Below the pieces are notes generated by a model. That model saw only the letters and a program-made list of their open reading frames with translations. It did not search any database and was not told where the DNA came from. A stretch of 64,000 bases of DNA from Sphingopyxis sp. (GTDB lineage: Bacteria; Pseudomonadota; Alphaproteobacteria; Sphingomonadales; Sphingomonadaceae): the NCBI GenBank assembly GCA_030145715.1, contig JAIXHQ010000005.1:1-64000 (forward strand), given 5' to 3'. Below are positions 27,035 to 37,789 of this stretch, one piece after another (the stretch's first letter is position 1; each line of letters starts with the position of its first letter). The position numbers and the translations under genes were made by a program.

Positions 27035-29548
27035 ATGGTCGCCGACAGTCCGCCCAACCTCCGCCTGCGCCTGCGCCGCGACGGCAATGCCGTCATCGCA
27101 TGGTTTCGCGACATGTGGACGCGGCGCTGGTTCCGCTGGCTGGGCTATCTGGCGCTGGCGGGCCTTTTGTGCCTTGCGCTCATGTGGGCGTTGTTCGCGC
27201 GCGATCTTCCCTCGGTCGACCAGTTGCGCGACTATGAACCGCCGCTGCCGACGATGGTTCGCGATGGCGAGGGCAAGCCGGTCCACAGCTATGCCCGCGA
27301 ACGGCGCGTTCAGCTTGAATATAGCGAATATCCCCAGCTTCTTGTCCGCGCCTATCTGGCGGCGGAGGACCGCACCTTTTTCAGCCATGGCGGCATCGAT
27401 TATCCGGGGATCGCCAGCGCGATCGTCACCAATCTCAGCAACAGCGGCCGCCCGATCGGCGCGTCGACGATCACGCAGCAGGTGGCCAAGAATCTGCTGC
27501 TGACCAACGAGGTCAGCTATACCCGCAAGATCCGCGAGGCGATCCTGGCGATGCGGATCGAGGATGCGCTGACCAAGGAACAGATTCTCGAACTCTACCT
27601 CAACGAAATTCCGCTCGGTCGCCGCAGTTTCGGCGTTCAGGCGGCCAGCCGGGCCTATTTCGACAAGGACGTCGACCAGCTTCAGCTTCATGAAATGGCG
27701 TTTCTGGCCATCCTGCCCAAGGCGCCCGAAACCTATGGTCGGGCGCGCAACGCCGAAAAGGCGATGGCGCGGCGCAATTTCGTGCTCGACGAAATGTATC
27801 GCAACGAATGGATCACCGCGGGGCAGCGTGACGCGGCAAAGGCGATGCCGCTTGGCCTGACCGACACCGGCAATCGCGCGGTCGCGCAGGTCGGCGGCTA
27901 TTATATGGAAGAGGTCCGGCGCCAGTTGATCGCCCAGTTCGGCGAAACCGCCGAGGACGGGCCGCTCAGCGTCTATGGCGGCGGCCTGTGGGTCCGCACG
28001 CCCTATGACGGCAAGATGCAGCAGGGCGCGACGATGGCGCTGCGCAAGGGGCTTCAGCGGTATGACGCGGGCAAGGGCTGGTCGGGGCCGATCGCGACGA
28101 TCGAGGCCGACGACCAATGGCAGAGCCGCCTGGCGTCCAGCTTTATCGGCATCGATTACGACAATTGGCGGGTCGCGGCGGTGCTGTCCAAATCGGCGGG
28201 CGCGGCGCGCATCGGCTTTGCCAATGGCGATACCGCGACGCTGCCCGCGAGCGCCGCGACGCTCGCCTATCGCAAGACCGGCGGCAGCGCCTTTTCGGCG
28301 ATGCGCCCCGGCGACCTGATCGTCGTCAAATCGGCGGGCGGCGGCAGCTATGCCCTGCGCAACATTCCCGAGGTGTCGGGCGGCATGGTGGTTGAAAGCC
28401 CGCATTCGGGCCGCATCTATGCGATGCAGGGCGGATTCGACGTCCGCCTGTCCCCGTTCAATCGCGCGACACAGGCCGAACGCCAGCCGGGATCGACGAT
28501 CAAGCCCTTTGTCTATGCCGCCGCGCTCGACAATGGCATGACCCCGGCGACGATGATCGTCGATGGGCCCTTCTGCGTCTATCAGGGTGCCAGCCTGGGC
28601 AATAAATGCTTTCGCAATTTCGGCGGCGGCGGATCGGGCGAACATACGATGCGCTGGGGCCTGGAACAGTCGCGCAACCTGATGACGGTGCGCGCCGCGA
28701 GCCAGGTCGGCATGGAACCGATCGTCGAGATGATCGACACGATGGGCATCGGCAAGCATGAACCCTATCTGTCGACCGCGCTGGGCGCCGGAACGACGAC
28801 GGTCGAAAAGATAACAAATGCCTATGCGATGCTCGCCAATCACGGCCGCCAGCTCAAGCCGCGGGTGATCGACTATGCACAGGACCGCCGCGGCAAGGTG
28901 ATCTTTCCCGCAAAGTGGAAACCGTGCGAGGGTTGCAACAAAAAGGATTGGGACGGCCGCCCGATGCCGCGCTTTGCCAAGTCGGGCAAACAGTTGATGG
29001 ACCCCATCACCGCCTATCAGGTCGTCCACATGCTGGAAGGCGTCGTCCAGCGCGGCACCGCGGTCCGGCTGCGCGACCTTGGCGTGCCATTGTTCGGCAA
29101 GACGGGGACGACCACGGGGCCGAACGATGTCTGGTTCGTCGGCGGCACCCCCGACGTGATCGCGGGCATGTATATCGGTTTCGACCAGCCGCGCAGCATG
29201 GGCGGCTATGCGCAGGGCGGCAGCTATGCCGCGCCGATCTTCAAGGATTTCGCGATCGCGGCGCTCGCCGATCGCCAGCCGGTTCCCTTTACCGCGCCAA
29301 AGGGTGTGCGGATGGTGCGGATCGATCGCCAGTCGGGCCGCCGCGTCTATGGCAGTTGGCCGGGCACCGACCCCAAGGCGTCGATCATCTGGGAAGCGTT
29401 CAAGCCCGAAAGCGAACCGCGCCGGACGATTCGCGAAGACGAGATCAAGCCGATCAAGACGCCGAAGCGGGAAGCGGCGCCGACCCAGCGCGGCGGGGCA
29501 GGGCGCAGCGACAGCGATTTCCTCGACGACCGGGGCGGCATCATCTGA
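27035..29548 (+). CDS. mrcA: Penicillin-binding protein 1A
   Basis: Transglycosylase AAEDRTFFSHGGIDYPGIASAI, GASTITQQVAKNLLL; transpeptidase PGSTIKPFVYAAAL, FGKTGTTTGPNDVWFVG. Confidence 0.95.
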   Translation: MVADSPPNLRLRLRRDGNAVIAWFRDMWTRRWFRWLGYLALAGLLCLALMWALFARDLPSVDQLRDYEPPLPTMVRDGEGKPVHSYARERRVQLEYSEYPQLLVRAYLAAEDRTFFSHGGIDYPGIASAIVTNLSNSGRPIGASTITQQVAKNLLLTNEVSYTRKIREAILAMRIEDALTKEQILELYLNEIPLGRRSFGVQAASRAYFDKDVDQLQLHEMAFLAILPKAPETYGRARNAEKAMARRNFVLDEMYRNEWITAGQRDAAKAMPLGLTDTGNRAVAQVGGYYMEEVRRQLIAQFGETAEDGPLSVYGGGLWVRTPYDGKMQQGATMALRKGLQRYDAGKGWSGPIATIEADDQWQSRLASSFIGIDYDNWRVAAVLSKSAGAARIGFANGDTATLPASAATLAYRKTGGSAFSAMRPGDLIVVKSAGGGSYALRNIPEVSGGMVVESPHSGRIYAMQGGFDVRLSPFNRATQAERQPGSTIKPFVYAAALDNGMTPATMIVDGPFCVYQGASLGNKCFRNFGGGGSGEHTMRWGLEQSRNLMTVRAASQVGMEPIVEMIDTMGIGKHEPYLSTALGAGTTTVEKITNAYAMLANHGRQLKPRVIDYAQDRRGKVIFPAKWKPCEGCNKKDWDGRPMPRFAKSGKQLMDPITAYQVVHMLEGVVQRGTAVRLRDLGVPLFGKTGTTTGPNDVWFVGGTPDVIAGMYIGFDQPRSMGGYAQGGSYAAPIFKDFAIAALADRQPVPFTAPKGVRMVRIDRQSGRRVYGSWPGTDPKASIIWEAFKPESEPRRTIREDEIKPIKTPKREAAPTQRGGAGRSDSDFLDDRGGII

Positions 29549-29620
29549 CGCCGCGCACCGCCTTCCCCTCTGGCGTTTCAGGCCGTAAGGGCAGGGTCAT
29601 CATATTTCAGGAGCAACACC

Positions 29621-30748
29621 ATGCGCGCCGAAGCGCAGGATCATATTGACAAGATTGGCGCCGCGCTGGCGCTGCTGCGCCGCTTTCTCGACTGGGACCG
29701 CGCGGTGCGGCGGCTCGACGAACTGAACGCCAAGGTCGAGGACCCGACGCTGTGGAACGACGCCCGGGCGGCGCAGGAGGTCATGCGCGAACGCCGCCGG
29801 CTGGACGAAGCGATCACCGCGACGCGCGCGATCGAAACCGAATGCGCCGACACCGCCGAACTGATCGAACTGGCCGAGATGGAAGGCGACGAGGCGATGG
29901 TCGCCGAGGCGATCGCCGGCCTGGCGACGCTCGCGGCGCGGGCCGAAGAGGACAAGATCAAGGCATTGCTGGCGGGCGAGGCCGACGGCAACGACTGCTA
30001 TATTGAGGTTCATGCCGGGGCGGGCGGCACCGAAAGCCAGGACTGGGCCGAAATGTTGCAGCGTATGTACAGCCGCTGGGCCGAAAAACGGCGCATGAAG
30101 GTCGAACTGGTCGAATATCAGGCGGGCGAGCAGGCGGGCATCAAATCGGCGACGATGCTGGTCAAGGGCGAGAACGCCTATGGCTATGCCAAGACCGAAA
30201 GCGGCGTCCACCGCCTGGTCCGCATTTCGCCCTATGACAGTTCGGCGCGGCGCCACACCAGCTTTTCGAGCGTCTGGGTCTATCCGGTCATCGACGACAA
30301 TATCGACATCGAGATCAACGAAGGCGACCTGAAGATCGATACCTATCGCGCATCGGGCGCGGGCGGGCAGCACGTCAACACCACCGATTCGGCGGTGCGC
30401 ATCACGCACATCCCGACCGGTATCGTCGTCGCCAGCCAGAATGACCGGTCGCAGCACAAGAACCGCGCGACCGCGATGGGGATGCTGAAGGCCCGAATGT
30501 ACGAGGCGGAGCTGCAAAAGCGCGAGGCCGCCGCATCGGGCGAATATCAGGCAAAGACCGAGATCGGATGGGGCCACCAGATCAGATCCTATGTCCTGCA
30601 ACCCTATCAGTTGGTCAAGGATCTGCGGACCGGCGTGACATCGACCGCGCCCGGCGACGTGCTCGACGGCGCGCTCGACCCCTTCATGGCGGCGGCGCTG
30701 TCGCAGAAGGTGACAGGCGAAAAGGTCGACGTGGAAGACATCGATTGA
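29621..30748 (+). CDS. prfB: Peptide chain release factor 2
   Basis: [29 protein letters not shown] (GGQ motif); N-terminus aligns with RF2. Confidence 0.95.
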   Translation: MRAEAQDHIDKIGAALALLRRFLDWDRAVRRLDELNAKVEDPTLWNDARAAQEVMRERRRLDEAITATRAIETECADTAELIELAEMEGDEAMVAEAIAGLATLAARAEEDKIKALLAGEADGNDCYIEVHAGAGGTESQDWAEMLQRMYSRWAEKRRMKVELVEYQAGEQAGIKSATMLVKGENAYGYAKTESGVHRLVRISPYDSSARRHTSFSSVWVYPVIDDNIDIEINEGDLKIDTYRASGAGGQHVNTTDSAVRITHIPTGIVVASQNDRSQHKNRATAMGMLKARMYEAELQKREAAASGEYQAKTEIGWGHQIRSYVLQPYQLVKDLRTGVTSTAPGDVLDGALDPFMAAALSQKVTGEKVDVEDID

Positions 30749-31467
30749 TGAAACGCGCGGCCGTCGTCCTGCTGGCGCTCATGCCGCTGCTGACCGGCTG
30801 CAACGCGCCGTGGAGCGACAGCGGCGACCGGGCGAAGACCGCGCGCGATTTCCCGCCCGCCGACCGGCCGGTGGCGCCGACAGTATCGACGAACTGGTCG
30901 ACCGAGGAAGCCCGCGACCGCGTCAACGAAGCCGACGACGTGATGGATTCGTCCGACGTCCGCCCCGGCATGACGGTCGCCGACATTGGCGCGGGCGACG
31001 GATATTATACCGTGCGGCTGGCGCAACGGGTCGGCGCGGGCGGGCGCGTGCTGGCGCAGGACATCATGCCCGAAGTGATCGAGCGGCTGGCCGACCGCGT
31101 CGGGCGCGAGCGGCTGGACAATGTGTCGCTGAAACTGGGCGCGGTCGACGATCCGCGCCTGCCCGCCGCCAGTTTCGACCGTATCTTCATGGTCCATATG
31201 TATCATGAGATCGGCGAGCCCTATGCTTTTCTGTGGCGGCTGCGCCCCGCGCTGCGCAAGGGCGGCCAGGTGCTGGTGGTCGATGGCGACCGCCCGATCG
31301 CGCAGCATGGCACGCCGTTCCGCCTGCTCGTCTGCGAGTTTGAGGCGGTGGGGTACAAGCTGCTGTCCTATGACGAAAAGCAACATGCTGGCGGCTATCT
31401 CGCGCGCTTCGTGCCCGACGGAAAGCGCCCCGACGCGGACCAGATCACGGTCTGCGACAGTCCCTAG
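30748..31467 (+). CDS. Class I SAM-dependent methyltransferase with lipoprotein signal
   Basis: Lipobox LMPLLTGC; VADIGAGDGYYTVRLAQRVG SAM motif; ATGA overlap with prfB. Confidence 0.85.
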   Translation: MKRAAVVLLALMPLLTGCNAPWSDSGDRAKTARDFPPADRPVAPTVSTNWSTEEARDRVNEADDVMDSSDVRPGMTVADIGAGDGYYTVRLAQRVGAGGRVLAQDIMPEVIERLADRVGRERLDNVSLKLGAVDDPRLPAASFDRIFMVHMYHEIGEPYAFLWRLRPALRKGGQVLVVDGDRPIAQHGTPFRLLVCEFEAVGYKLLSYDEKQHAGGYLARFVPDGKRPDADQITVCDSP

Positions 31468-31476
31468 GGTCAGCGT

Positions 31477-31851
31477 CTAATAGACGATCAGCCGGTCGTC
31501 GGCGCCGATGTCCGCTATGAAACTGACCAGCCCCGCGGCGCGAACATGCTGCGCGAGTTCGGTGGCGGTCATGCCGGTCAGCGCCATGCCCGACTGACAG
31601 ACGAACAGCGCGACACCCATCGCCGCCGCTTCGTCGACCAGCCATGCCAGATCGGGCAGCCCCGCGGCGCGGCGGTCCGCATCGCCGGCAAAGGATATGG
31701 GCGCGCGCAGCAATGCCGCGGCCTCGCCCTGAAGGAAGATGCGGACCCGCCGCCCCAGCGCCGCCGCCGCCATCCCCGCTTCGAGCGCGGCGTAAAAGCG
31801 CCGCCCCTCGGCGTCCGCGACGATGATGTTCAGGGCTGGCATATCGGGCAT
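31477..31851 (-). CDS. DsrE family protein
   Basis: 124 aa; FYAALEAGMAAAALGRRVRIFLQGEAAALL and FVCQSGMALTG conserved Cys region. Confidence 0.75.
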   Translation of the reverse strand: MPDMPALNIIVADAEGRRFYAALEAGMAAAALGRRVRIFLQGEAAALLRAPISFAGDADRRAAGLPDLAWLVDEAAAMGVALFVCQSGMALTGMTATELAQHVRAAGLVSFIADIGADDRLIVY

Positions 31852-32579
31852 GACGGATCCTGCGGCACCGCGACTTCGCGCCAGCGCCGGTCGAGCATAT
31901 CGACGATCGCGAGGCGGCCGGTCAAGGGCGACCCCAGCCCGGTCAGCGCCCGCACCGTTTCCAGAGCCGCCATCGTCCCGATCATCCCGGCCAGCGCGCC
32001 CATCACGCCGGTTTCGGCGCAGTTCACCCCCTCGCGATCGGGGGCGCCGCCGACCAGGCAGGCGTAACAGGCCTGCCCCGCGCGCCAGCCTTCGTACAGC
32101 GCGACCTGCCCCTCGAACGCCCCGATGGCGGCGCTCAGCAAGGGAATGCGCAGCGCGACGGCGGCGCGGTTGGCGGCAAGGCGCGTATCGAAATTGTCGC
32201 AGCCGTCGAGAATCAGGGTCGCGCCGCCCAGTAGCGTTTCGGCGTTGGCATCCGCCAGCCGATCGACGATCGCGGCGACATCGACATGCCGATTGATCCG
32301 CCGGGCCGCGTCGGCGGCGACCATGGCCTTGGACGCACCAATATCGGCGTCGCTGAACAGCGGTTGCCGCTGAAGATTCGATAGTTCGACGCGGTCATGG
32401 TCGATGATCGTCAGCCTGCCCACGCCCGCCGCCGCCAGATAGGTAATCGCCGGACAGCCGATCCCGCCCGCGCCGATGATCGCGACATGCGCCTGTTTCA
32501 GCTTTGCCTGCCCCGATCCGCCAAAGGCCGGCAGGATGATCTGGCGCGCGTACCGGTCGAGTTCGGCGTCGCTGAGCAC
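31830..32579 (-). CDS. HesA/MoeB/ThiF family E1-like adenylyltransferase
   Basis: HVAIIGAGGIGCPAITYLAAAGVGRLTIIDHDRVELSNLQRQPLF; Cys pairs CYAC and CPIC. Confidence 0.9.
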   Translation of the reverse strand: MLSDAELDRYARQIILPAFGGSGQAKLKQAHVAIIGAGGIGCPAITYLAAAGVGRLTIIDHDRVELSNLQRQPLFSDADIGASKAMVAADAARRINRHVDVAAIVDRLADANAETLLGGATLILDGCDNFDTRLAANRAAVALRIPLLSAAIGAFEGQVALYEGWRAGQACYACLVGGAPDREGVNCAETGVMGALAGMIGTMAALETVRALTGLGSPLTGRLAIVDMLDRRWREVAVPQDPSCPICQP

Positions 32580-33127
32580 TAGTCGCCCGGACGGCGCAGC
32601 TTGATCGCCGACAGCGAGGCAAGGCCTGCCGCATCCCCGCTTTCATCGACGGCGTCGCTTTCGATCCCGGTCGATCCAAAGCCGCCCGCGCCGCGTTCGG
32701 TTTCGTCCAGCGCCGTCACTTCGGCGAACCGCGCACGCTGAACCGGCGCGGGCACAAGCTGGGCGATCCGGTCGCCGCGCCTTACCTCGAAACTTTCGTC
32801 GCCCAGATTGGCGAGGATCACCTTTACCTCGCCGCGATAGTCGCTGTCGATCGTGCCGGGGGTGTTGAGGCAGGTTATGCCATGTTTGAGCGCAAGGCCC
32901 GATCGCGGCCGCACCTGCACCTCAAAACCCGGCGGGATCGCCATCGCAAAGCCAGTCGCGACGGCGTGCCGGGTGCCGGGCCGGATCGTCAGCGATTCGG
33001 CCGCGACCACATCCATCCCCGCCGCGCCGTCGCTGGCATAGGCGGGCAGGGGCAGGCCGCCGCCATTGGGCAGGCGCTGGATCCGGATTTCAATCGGCGT
33101 CAATCGGGACACGCGCATCGAGTTCAT
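32579..33127 (-). CDS. dut: dUTP diphosphatase
   Basis: [61 protein letters not shown]. Confidence 0.95.
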   Translation of the reverse strand: MNSMRVSRLTPIEIRIQRLPNGGGLPLPAYASDGAAGMDVVAAESLTIRPGTRHAVATGFAMAIPPGFEVQVRPRSGLALKHGITCLNTPGTIDSDYRGEVKVILANLGDESFEVRRGDRIAQLVPAPVQRARFAEVTALDETERGAGGFGSTGIESDAVDESGDAAGLASLSAIKLRRPGD

Positions 33128-34352
33128 CGGCGATCTTTTCCATCAATTTGCGGGCGACGGCTTCCTTGGGCAACCGGTCCCAACTGTCTACGCCGCCTTT
33201 GCTAACGATATGCACGCGATTCGTCTCGCCCCCCATCGGGTCGGCGGCGACATCGTTGGCGACGATCCAGTCGCACCCCTTGCGGTCCAGTTTCGCCTGG
33301 GCGTGATCCAGCACGTCGTTGGTTTCGGCGGCAAAGCCGATCAACAGCGGCGGGCGGGCGGGCGATTTGGCAAGACCGGCAAGAATGTCGGGATTTTCGG
33401 CGAGTGCGAGCGGAGCGATCGCGCCGCTGCCGTCCTTCTTGATCTTTTGCGCGGCGGTGTCGGCGGCGCGCCAGTCGGCGACGGCGGCGACCATGATCGC
33501 GGCATCGACCGGCAGCCCCTGCGCGACTTCGGCCGCCATCTCGCGCGCCGTTTCGACATCGACGCGGATCACGCCGGGCGGGGTCGGCAATGCAACGGGT
33601 CCGGCGATCAGCAGCACCTCTGCCCCCGCCTCGGCGGCGGCGGCGGCGATGGCAAAGCCCTGCTTCCCGCTCGACCGGTTGGCGATATAGCGCACCGGAT
33701 CGATCGGTTCATGCGTCGGCCCGGCGGTAATCAGGATGCGGCGACCGTGCAGCGGGCGATGATCGGCGGCCGCGAAATCGGGCTGGCCGGTCAGCGCGGC
33801 GGGCGCGCCGGATGCGCCGAGCGCCTTGTCGATCGCATTCTTGATCGCGGCGGGTTCGGGCAGGCGGCCCGGCCCATATTCGCCGCACGCCATCTCGCCC
33901 TCGTCAGGATCGATCATGGTCACGCCGTCGCCGCGCAGGGTCGCGACATTGCGCTGCGTCGCGGCGTGCAGCCACATGCGGACGTTCATCGCGGGCGCGG
34001 CCAGCACCGGCTTGTCGGTCGCCAGCAGCAATGTCGTCGCCAGGTCGTCCGCCATGCCCGCCGCCATTTTGGCGAGCAGGTCGGCGGTCGCGGGCGCGAC
34101 GACGACCAGGTCGGCCTCGCGGCTCAATTGGATATGCCCCATCTCGACCTCGTCCTTCAGGTCGAAGAGGCTGGTATAGACCTTGTTCTCGCTCAACGCG
34201 GCAAGGGTTAGGGGCGTCACAAACTGTTCGCCCGCGCGGGTCAGCACGCAGCGCACGACATAGCCGCCCTTGCGTAGCAGCCGGACAAGCTCGATCGCCT
34301 TATAGGCCGCGATGCCGCCGCCGATGATGAGCAGGATGCGTTTGGGCACCAT
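33090..34352 (-). CDS. coaBC: Bifunctional phosphopantothenoylcysteine decarboxylase/phosphopantothenate-cysteine ligase
   Basis: [62 protein letters not shown]. Confidence 0.95.
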   Translation of the reverse strand: MVPKRILLIIGGGIAAYKAIELVRLLRKGGYVVRCVLTRAGEQFVTPLTLAALSENKVYTSLFDLKDEVEMGHIQLSREADLVVVAPATADLLAKMAAGMADDLATTLLLATDKPVLAAPAMNVRMWLHAATQRNVATLRGDGVTMIDPDEGEMACGEYGPGRLPEPAAIKNAIDKALGASGAPAALTGQPDFAAADHRPLHGRRILITAGPTHEPIDPVRYIANRSSGKQGFAIAAAAAEAGAEVLLIAGPVALPTPPGVIRVDVETAREMAAEVAQGLPVDAAIMVAAVADWRAADTAAQKIKKDGSGAIAPLALAENPDILAGLAKSPARPPLLIGFAAETNDVLDHAQAKLDRKGCDWIVANDVAADPMGGETNRVHIVSKGGVDSWDRLPKEAVARKLMEKIADELDARVPIDAD

Positions 34353-34416
34353 CGTCAAACCCCCGTCAGCAACATGTCATGAGCGTCGGTAACGGCAAGG
34401 CTGCGGCGGTCAAGGT

Positions 34417-35970
34417 TCAACCCAGCCAGGTCAGCGCGGCCGCGCCCGCCGCGGCGCCGATCAGCGCGGTCAGCGCATAGCGCCACCAGCGCGATTTTTC
34501 ACCGCTTTCCCACATCAAGGGGACGTCGGGCAGCGGCGGGGCGGGGGGCGCCCCGCCCTTTTTGGGAAGCTGTGCGTCGAGGCGGCGGATGATGTCGGGG
34601 ATCAGCGCCAGCGTCCGGCCCTGTTCGCGCAGGCCGTCGGCAAGCGCCGCCTCCGGCCCCAGTTCGTCGCGGATCCATTCGCTGACGAACGGCCCCGAAA
34701 CGTCCCACATGTTGATTTTCGGGTTGAGCATCGTCGCGACGCCTTCGACCATCACCATCGTTTTTTGAAGCAACAGCAGGTGCGGCTGCGTCTGCATGTC
34801 GAAATCGCGGGTGATCGCGAACAAGCCGTCGAGCATCTGGCCGACGCTGAGTTCGCTGACCGCCTTGCCGCGCATCGGTTCGCCGACCGCGCGCAGCGCC
34901 GTCGCAAATTCCTCGACGCTGTGATAATCGGGCACATATTGCGCCTCGAAATGGATTTCCGCGACGCGGCGGTAATTGCCGGTGGTCAGGCCATAGAGGA
35001 TTTCGGCCAGCCAATATCGCGCCTGCCGGTTGATCCGCCCCATGATGCCGAAATCGACCGCGGCGATCGTGCCGTCGGCCTTCACGAACAAATTGCCCTG
35101 ATGCATGTCGGCGTGAAAGAAACCCTCGGCGATCGCCTGGCGCAGAAAGGCGTTGACGAGGTTGGCCGACAGCGCCTCCATATCATGCCCGGCGGCGATC
35201 AGTTCGTCGCGGCGCGAAATCTTGATCCCGTCGATCCAGTCGAGCGTCATCACGCGCGACGCGGTGCGGTCCCAGTCGATCGCCGGAACCTGATAGGTCG
35301 GCACCCCGACCATGGCATCGGCCAGTTCGGATGCCGACGCCGCCTCGCGCCGCAGGTCGAGTTCGCGCAGCGTCCAGCGGCGGAAATTGGCGATCACCTC
35401 GCGCGGGCGCAGCCGCTTGGCTTCGCCGCCGAACGCCTCAAGGTGCGCGGCCGCCCATTCATAGGTTTCGATGTCGCGCGCGAATTGTTTGTCGATGCCG
35501 GGGCGGCGGACCTTGACGGCGACCGTGCGGCCGTCGGTCGTCACCGCGCGGTGGACCTGTGCGATCGATGCCGACCCGACAGGTTCGCGATCAAATTCGC
35601 TGTAAAGGCTTTCCAGCGGAACTTCGAACACCGCCTCGATTTCCTGGCGGATGCGTTCGAACGCGACGGGCGCGAGCGCGTCCTGCAGCGTGAGCAGATT
35701 ATGCGCCGCGTCCTCGCCGACCAGGTCGGGCCGCGTCGCGAGCGTCTGGCCCAGCTTGACCGCCGCCGGGCCGATCGCCTGAAACGCCGCGGCATAGTCG
35801 GGCACCTTGGGCTGGATCGTCCCCAGCCGCGCGATCCGGCACAGGCGCTTGACCCCCGGCGGCGTCTGCGGCGCCGTTTCGATACCGCGCAGCGCCCCAT
35901 GACGCGCGAGGACGCGGCCCCATTTCAACAGGCGAAGGATGTGGGTGAAGGGGCGGGTCAAGCTTTCCAC
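34417..35970 (-). CDS. ubiB: 2-polyprenylphenol 6-hydroxylase / ABC1-family ubiquinone biosynthesis protein
   Basis: PAAVKLGQTLATRPDLVGEDAAHNLLTLQDALAPVAF, GFFHADMHQGNLF, AAVDFGIMGRI. Confidence 0.95.
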   Translation of the reverse strand: MESLTRPFTHILRLLKWGRVLARHGALRGIETAPQTPPGVKRLCRIARLGTIQPKVPDYAAAFQAIGPAAVKLGQTLATRPDLVGEDAAHNLLTLQDALAPVAFERIRQEIEAVFEVPLESLYSEFDREPVGSASIAQVHRAVTTDGRTVAVKVRRPGIDKQFARDIETYEWAAAHLEAFGGEAKRLRPREVIANFRRWTLRELDLRREAASASELADAMVGVPTYQVPAIDWDRTASRVMTLDWIDGIKISRRDELIAAGHDMEALSANLVNAFLRQAIAEGFFHADMHQGNLFVKADGTIAAVDFGIMGRINRQARYWLAEILYGLTTGNYRRVAEIHFEAQYVPDYHSVEEFATALRAVGEPMRGKAVSELSVGQMLDGLFAITRDFDMQTQPHLLLLQKTMVMVEGVATMLNPKINMWDVSGPFVSEWIRDELGPEAALADGLREQGRTLALIPDIIRRLDAQLPKKGGAPPAPPLPDVPLMWESGEKSRWWRYALTALIGAAAGAAALTWLG

Positions 35971-36695
35971 CCGCTGTGGATCGCGACCAGCCCGCCCATG
36001 ATCGGTTCGACCTTTACCGCAGTGAAACCCGCCTCGCGGATCATCCGGGCAAAGGCGGGCATCGGCGGAAAACGGCGGATCGATTCGATCAGATAGCGAT
36101 AGCTGTCCTCGTCATCGGCGATCAGCTTGCCCAGCTTGGGCACCAGATGATGCGAATAGGCGTCATAGGCCTGTGCAAAGCCCGGCCATTCATTGGTCGA
36201 AAATTCGAGGCAGAAAAACCGCCCGCCATAACGCAGCACGCGGTGCGCTTCCTTTAACGCCGCCGGAATGTCGGTGACGTTGCGAATGCCGAAAGCGATG
36301 GTGTAGGCATCGAAAAACTGGTCGGGAAAGCTCAGCGTTTCGGCATTTTGTTCGGACCAGACCAGCGTGTCGATGCCGCGATCGGCCGCGCGTTCCATGC
36401 CGACGCCCAGCATGTCGGGATTGATGTCGGCCACCGTGATGCTGGCGCCGTGGCGTTCCATGCGAAAGGCGATGTCGCCCGTGCCGCCCGCCATGTCGAG
36501 GATCGTCTCACCCTCGCGCGGCTTGACCCGGCGCACGAAGCGGTCCTTCCAAAGCCGGTGCATACCGCCCGACATCGCATCGTTCATGATGTCATATTTG
36601 CGCGCCACCCGGCTGAACACTTCGCCCACCATCGCGGTCTTTTCGCCTGCGGGAACCTGGTCATAGCCAAAGCTGACGGTGTCGGGGGTGGCCAT
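35958..36695 (-). CDS. ubiE: Demethylmenaquinone/ubiquinone methyltransferase
   Basis: FGYDQVPAGEKTAMVGEVFSRVARKYDIMNDAMSGGMHRLWKDRFV; FCLEFSTNEWPGFAQAYDAYSHHLVPKLG. Confidence 0.95.
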   Translation of the reverse strand: MATPDTVSFGYDQVPAGEKTAMVGEVFSRVARKYDIMNDAMSGGMHRLWKDRFVRRVKPREGETILDMAGGTGDIAFRMERHGASITVADINPDMLGVGMERAADRGIDTLVWSEQNAETLSFPDQFFDAYTIAFGIRNVTDIPAALKEAHRVLRYGGRFFCLEFSTNEWPGFAQAYDAYSHHLVPKLGKLIADDEDSYRYLIESIRRFPPMPAFARMIREAGFTAVKVEPIMGGLVAIHSGWKA

Positions 36696-36789
36696 GGAGC
36701 GGTGCGCCTTTTGCGGGAGAAATTCTGTTGCGACGGCCTTTAGCCGGGCCTTGTCGTGCAAGCAAATGCCAGTTACCGCCACCGGTGAA

Positions 36790-37602
36790 ATGCCCGAACT
36801 GCCCGAAGTCGAAACCACCGTCCGCGGCCTCGCGCCCTTTCTTCAGGGGCAGCGGCTGAACGTTGTCACCACCTTTCGCGCCGACCTGCGGCGCCCCTTT
36901 CCCGTCGACCTGGCCCAGCGGCTGACCGGCGCGACGGTGACGGGGCTGTCGCGCCGCGCCAAATATGGCGTCATTTCGACCGACCGCGACGATCATCTGA
37001 TCTTTCACCTCGGCATGTCGGGGCGCTGGCGGACCGAGGGCGGCGATGCGGGAAAGCACGACCATCTGCTGATCGAAACGGGTGCGGGACACCGGCTGTT
37101 TCTGCACGACCCGCGCCGATTCGGATCGGTCGATCTGGTCAGCGGCGACCCGCTGACCCGCTTTCCGGCGTTTGTGACGCTTGGCCCCGAACCGCTGTCG
37201 GATGCGTTCGATGCCCGCTATCTGGCCGCGGCGCTCGCCGGGCGGCGCGCGCCGATCAAGGCGATGCTGCTCGACCAGACGCTCGTCGCGGGGCTGGGCA
37301 ATATCTATGTCTGCGAGGCGCTGAACATGGCGCGCATCGCGCCAACGAAGCCCGCGACCGATGTGTCAAAGGCGAAACTCGCTATATTGGTGCCCGCGAT
37401 CAAGCAGGTGCTGATCGCCGCGATCGCGGCCGGCGGATCGACCCTGCGCGATTTCCTCAGCCCCGAAGGCGATCTTGGCTATTTCGCCAAGGACTGGCGC
37501 GTCTATGGGCGCGAAGGCGAACGATGCGAATGCGGCGGCACGATCGCGCGGATCGTGCAGTCGGGCCGCTCGACCTTTTACTGCCCGAAATGCCAGCGGT
37601 AA
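36790..37602 (+). CDS. mutM: Formamidopyrimidine-DNA glycosylase
   Basis: MPELPEVETTVRGL N-terminus; C-terminal zinc finger CECGGTIARIVQSGRSTFYCPKCQR. Confidence 0.97.
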   Translation: MPELPEVETTVRGLAPFLQGQRLNVVTTFRADLRRPFPVDLAQRLTGATVTGLSRRAKYGVISTDRDDHLIFHLGMSGRWRTEGGDAGKHDHLLIETGAGHRLFLHDPRRFGSVDLVSGDPLTRFPAFVTLGPEPLSDAFDARYLAAALAGRRAPIKAMLLDQTLVAGLGNIYVCEALNMARIAPTKPATDVSKAKLAILVPAIKQVLIAAIAAGGSTLRDFLSPEGDLGYFAKDWRVYGREGERCECGGTIARIVQSGRSTFYCPKCQR

Positions 37603-37627
37603 TGCCCGCACCGCGGCGCAATAGGCA

Positions 37628-37656
37628 TTGACCAAAAGGGCCAAGCTGGCTATGCG
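37628..37656 (+). promoter_or_regulatory. Candidate rpsT promoter
   Basis: TTGACC -17 bp- TATGCG, about 130 nt upstream of rpsT ATG. Confidence 0.5.
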
Positions 37657-37789
37657 CGCACCCTTCGAGCAGGGTCCGGGTTACCGGAACCGGCCGTATC
37701 CGGACATTGATTCGCCTCTTTGCGCGATTCGGCTGCTCCGGTGACGCTGCGCTCCGACTGACTTAGACCGTTTGGAAACCGAGGAATTT

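Noticed and set aside
26546-29029. 827-aa reverse-strand ORF antisense to PBP1A
   Set aside because: Arg/His/Asp-rich translation without domain motifs; typical high-GC shadow ORF opposite a well supported gene.
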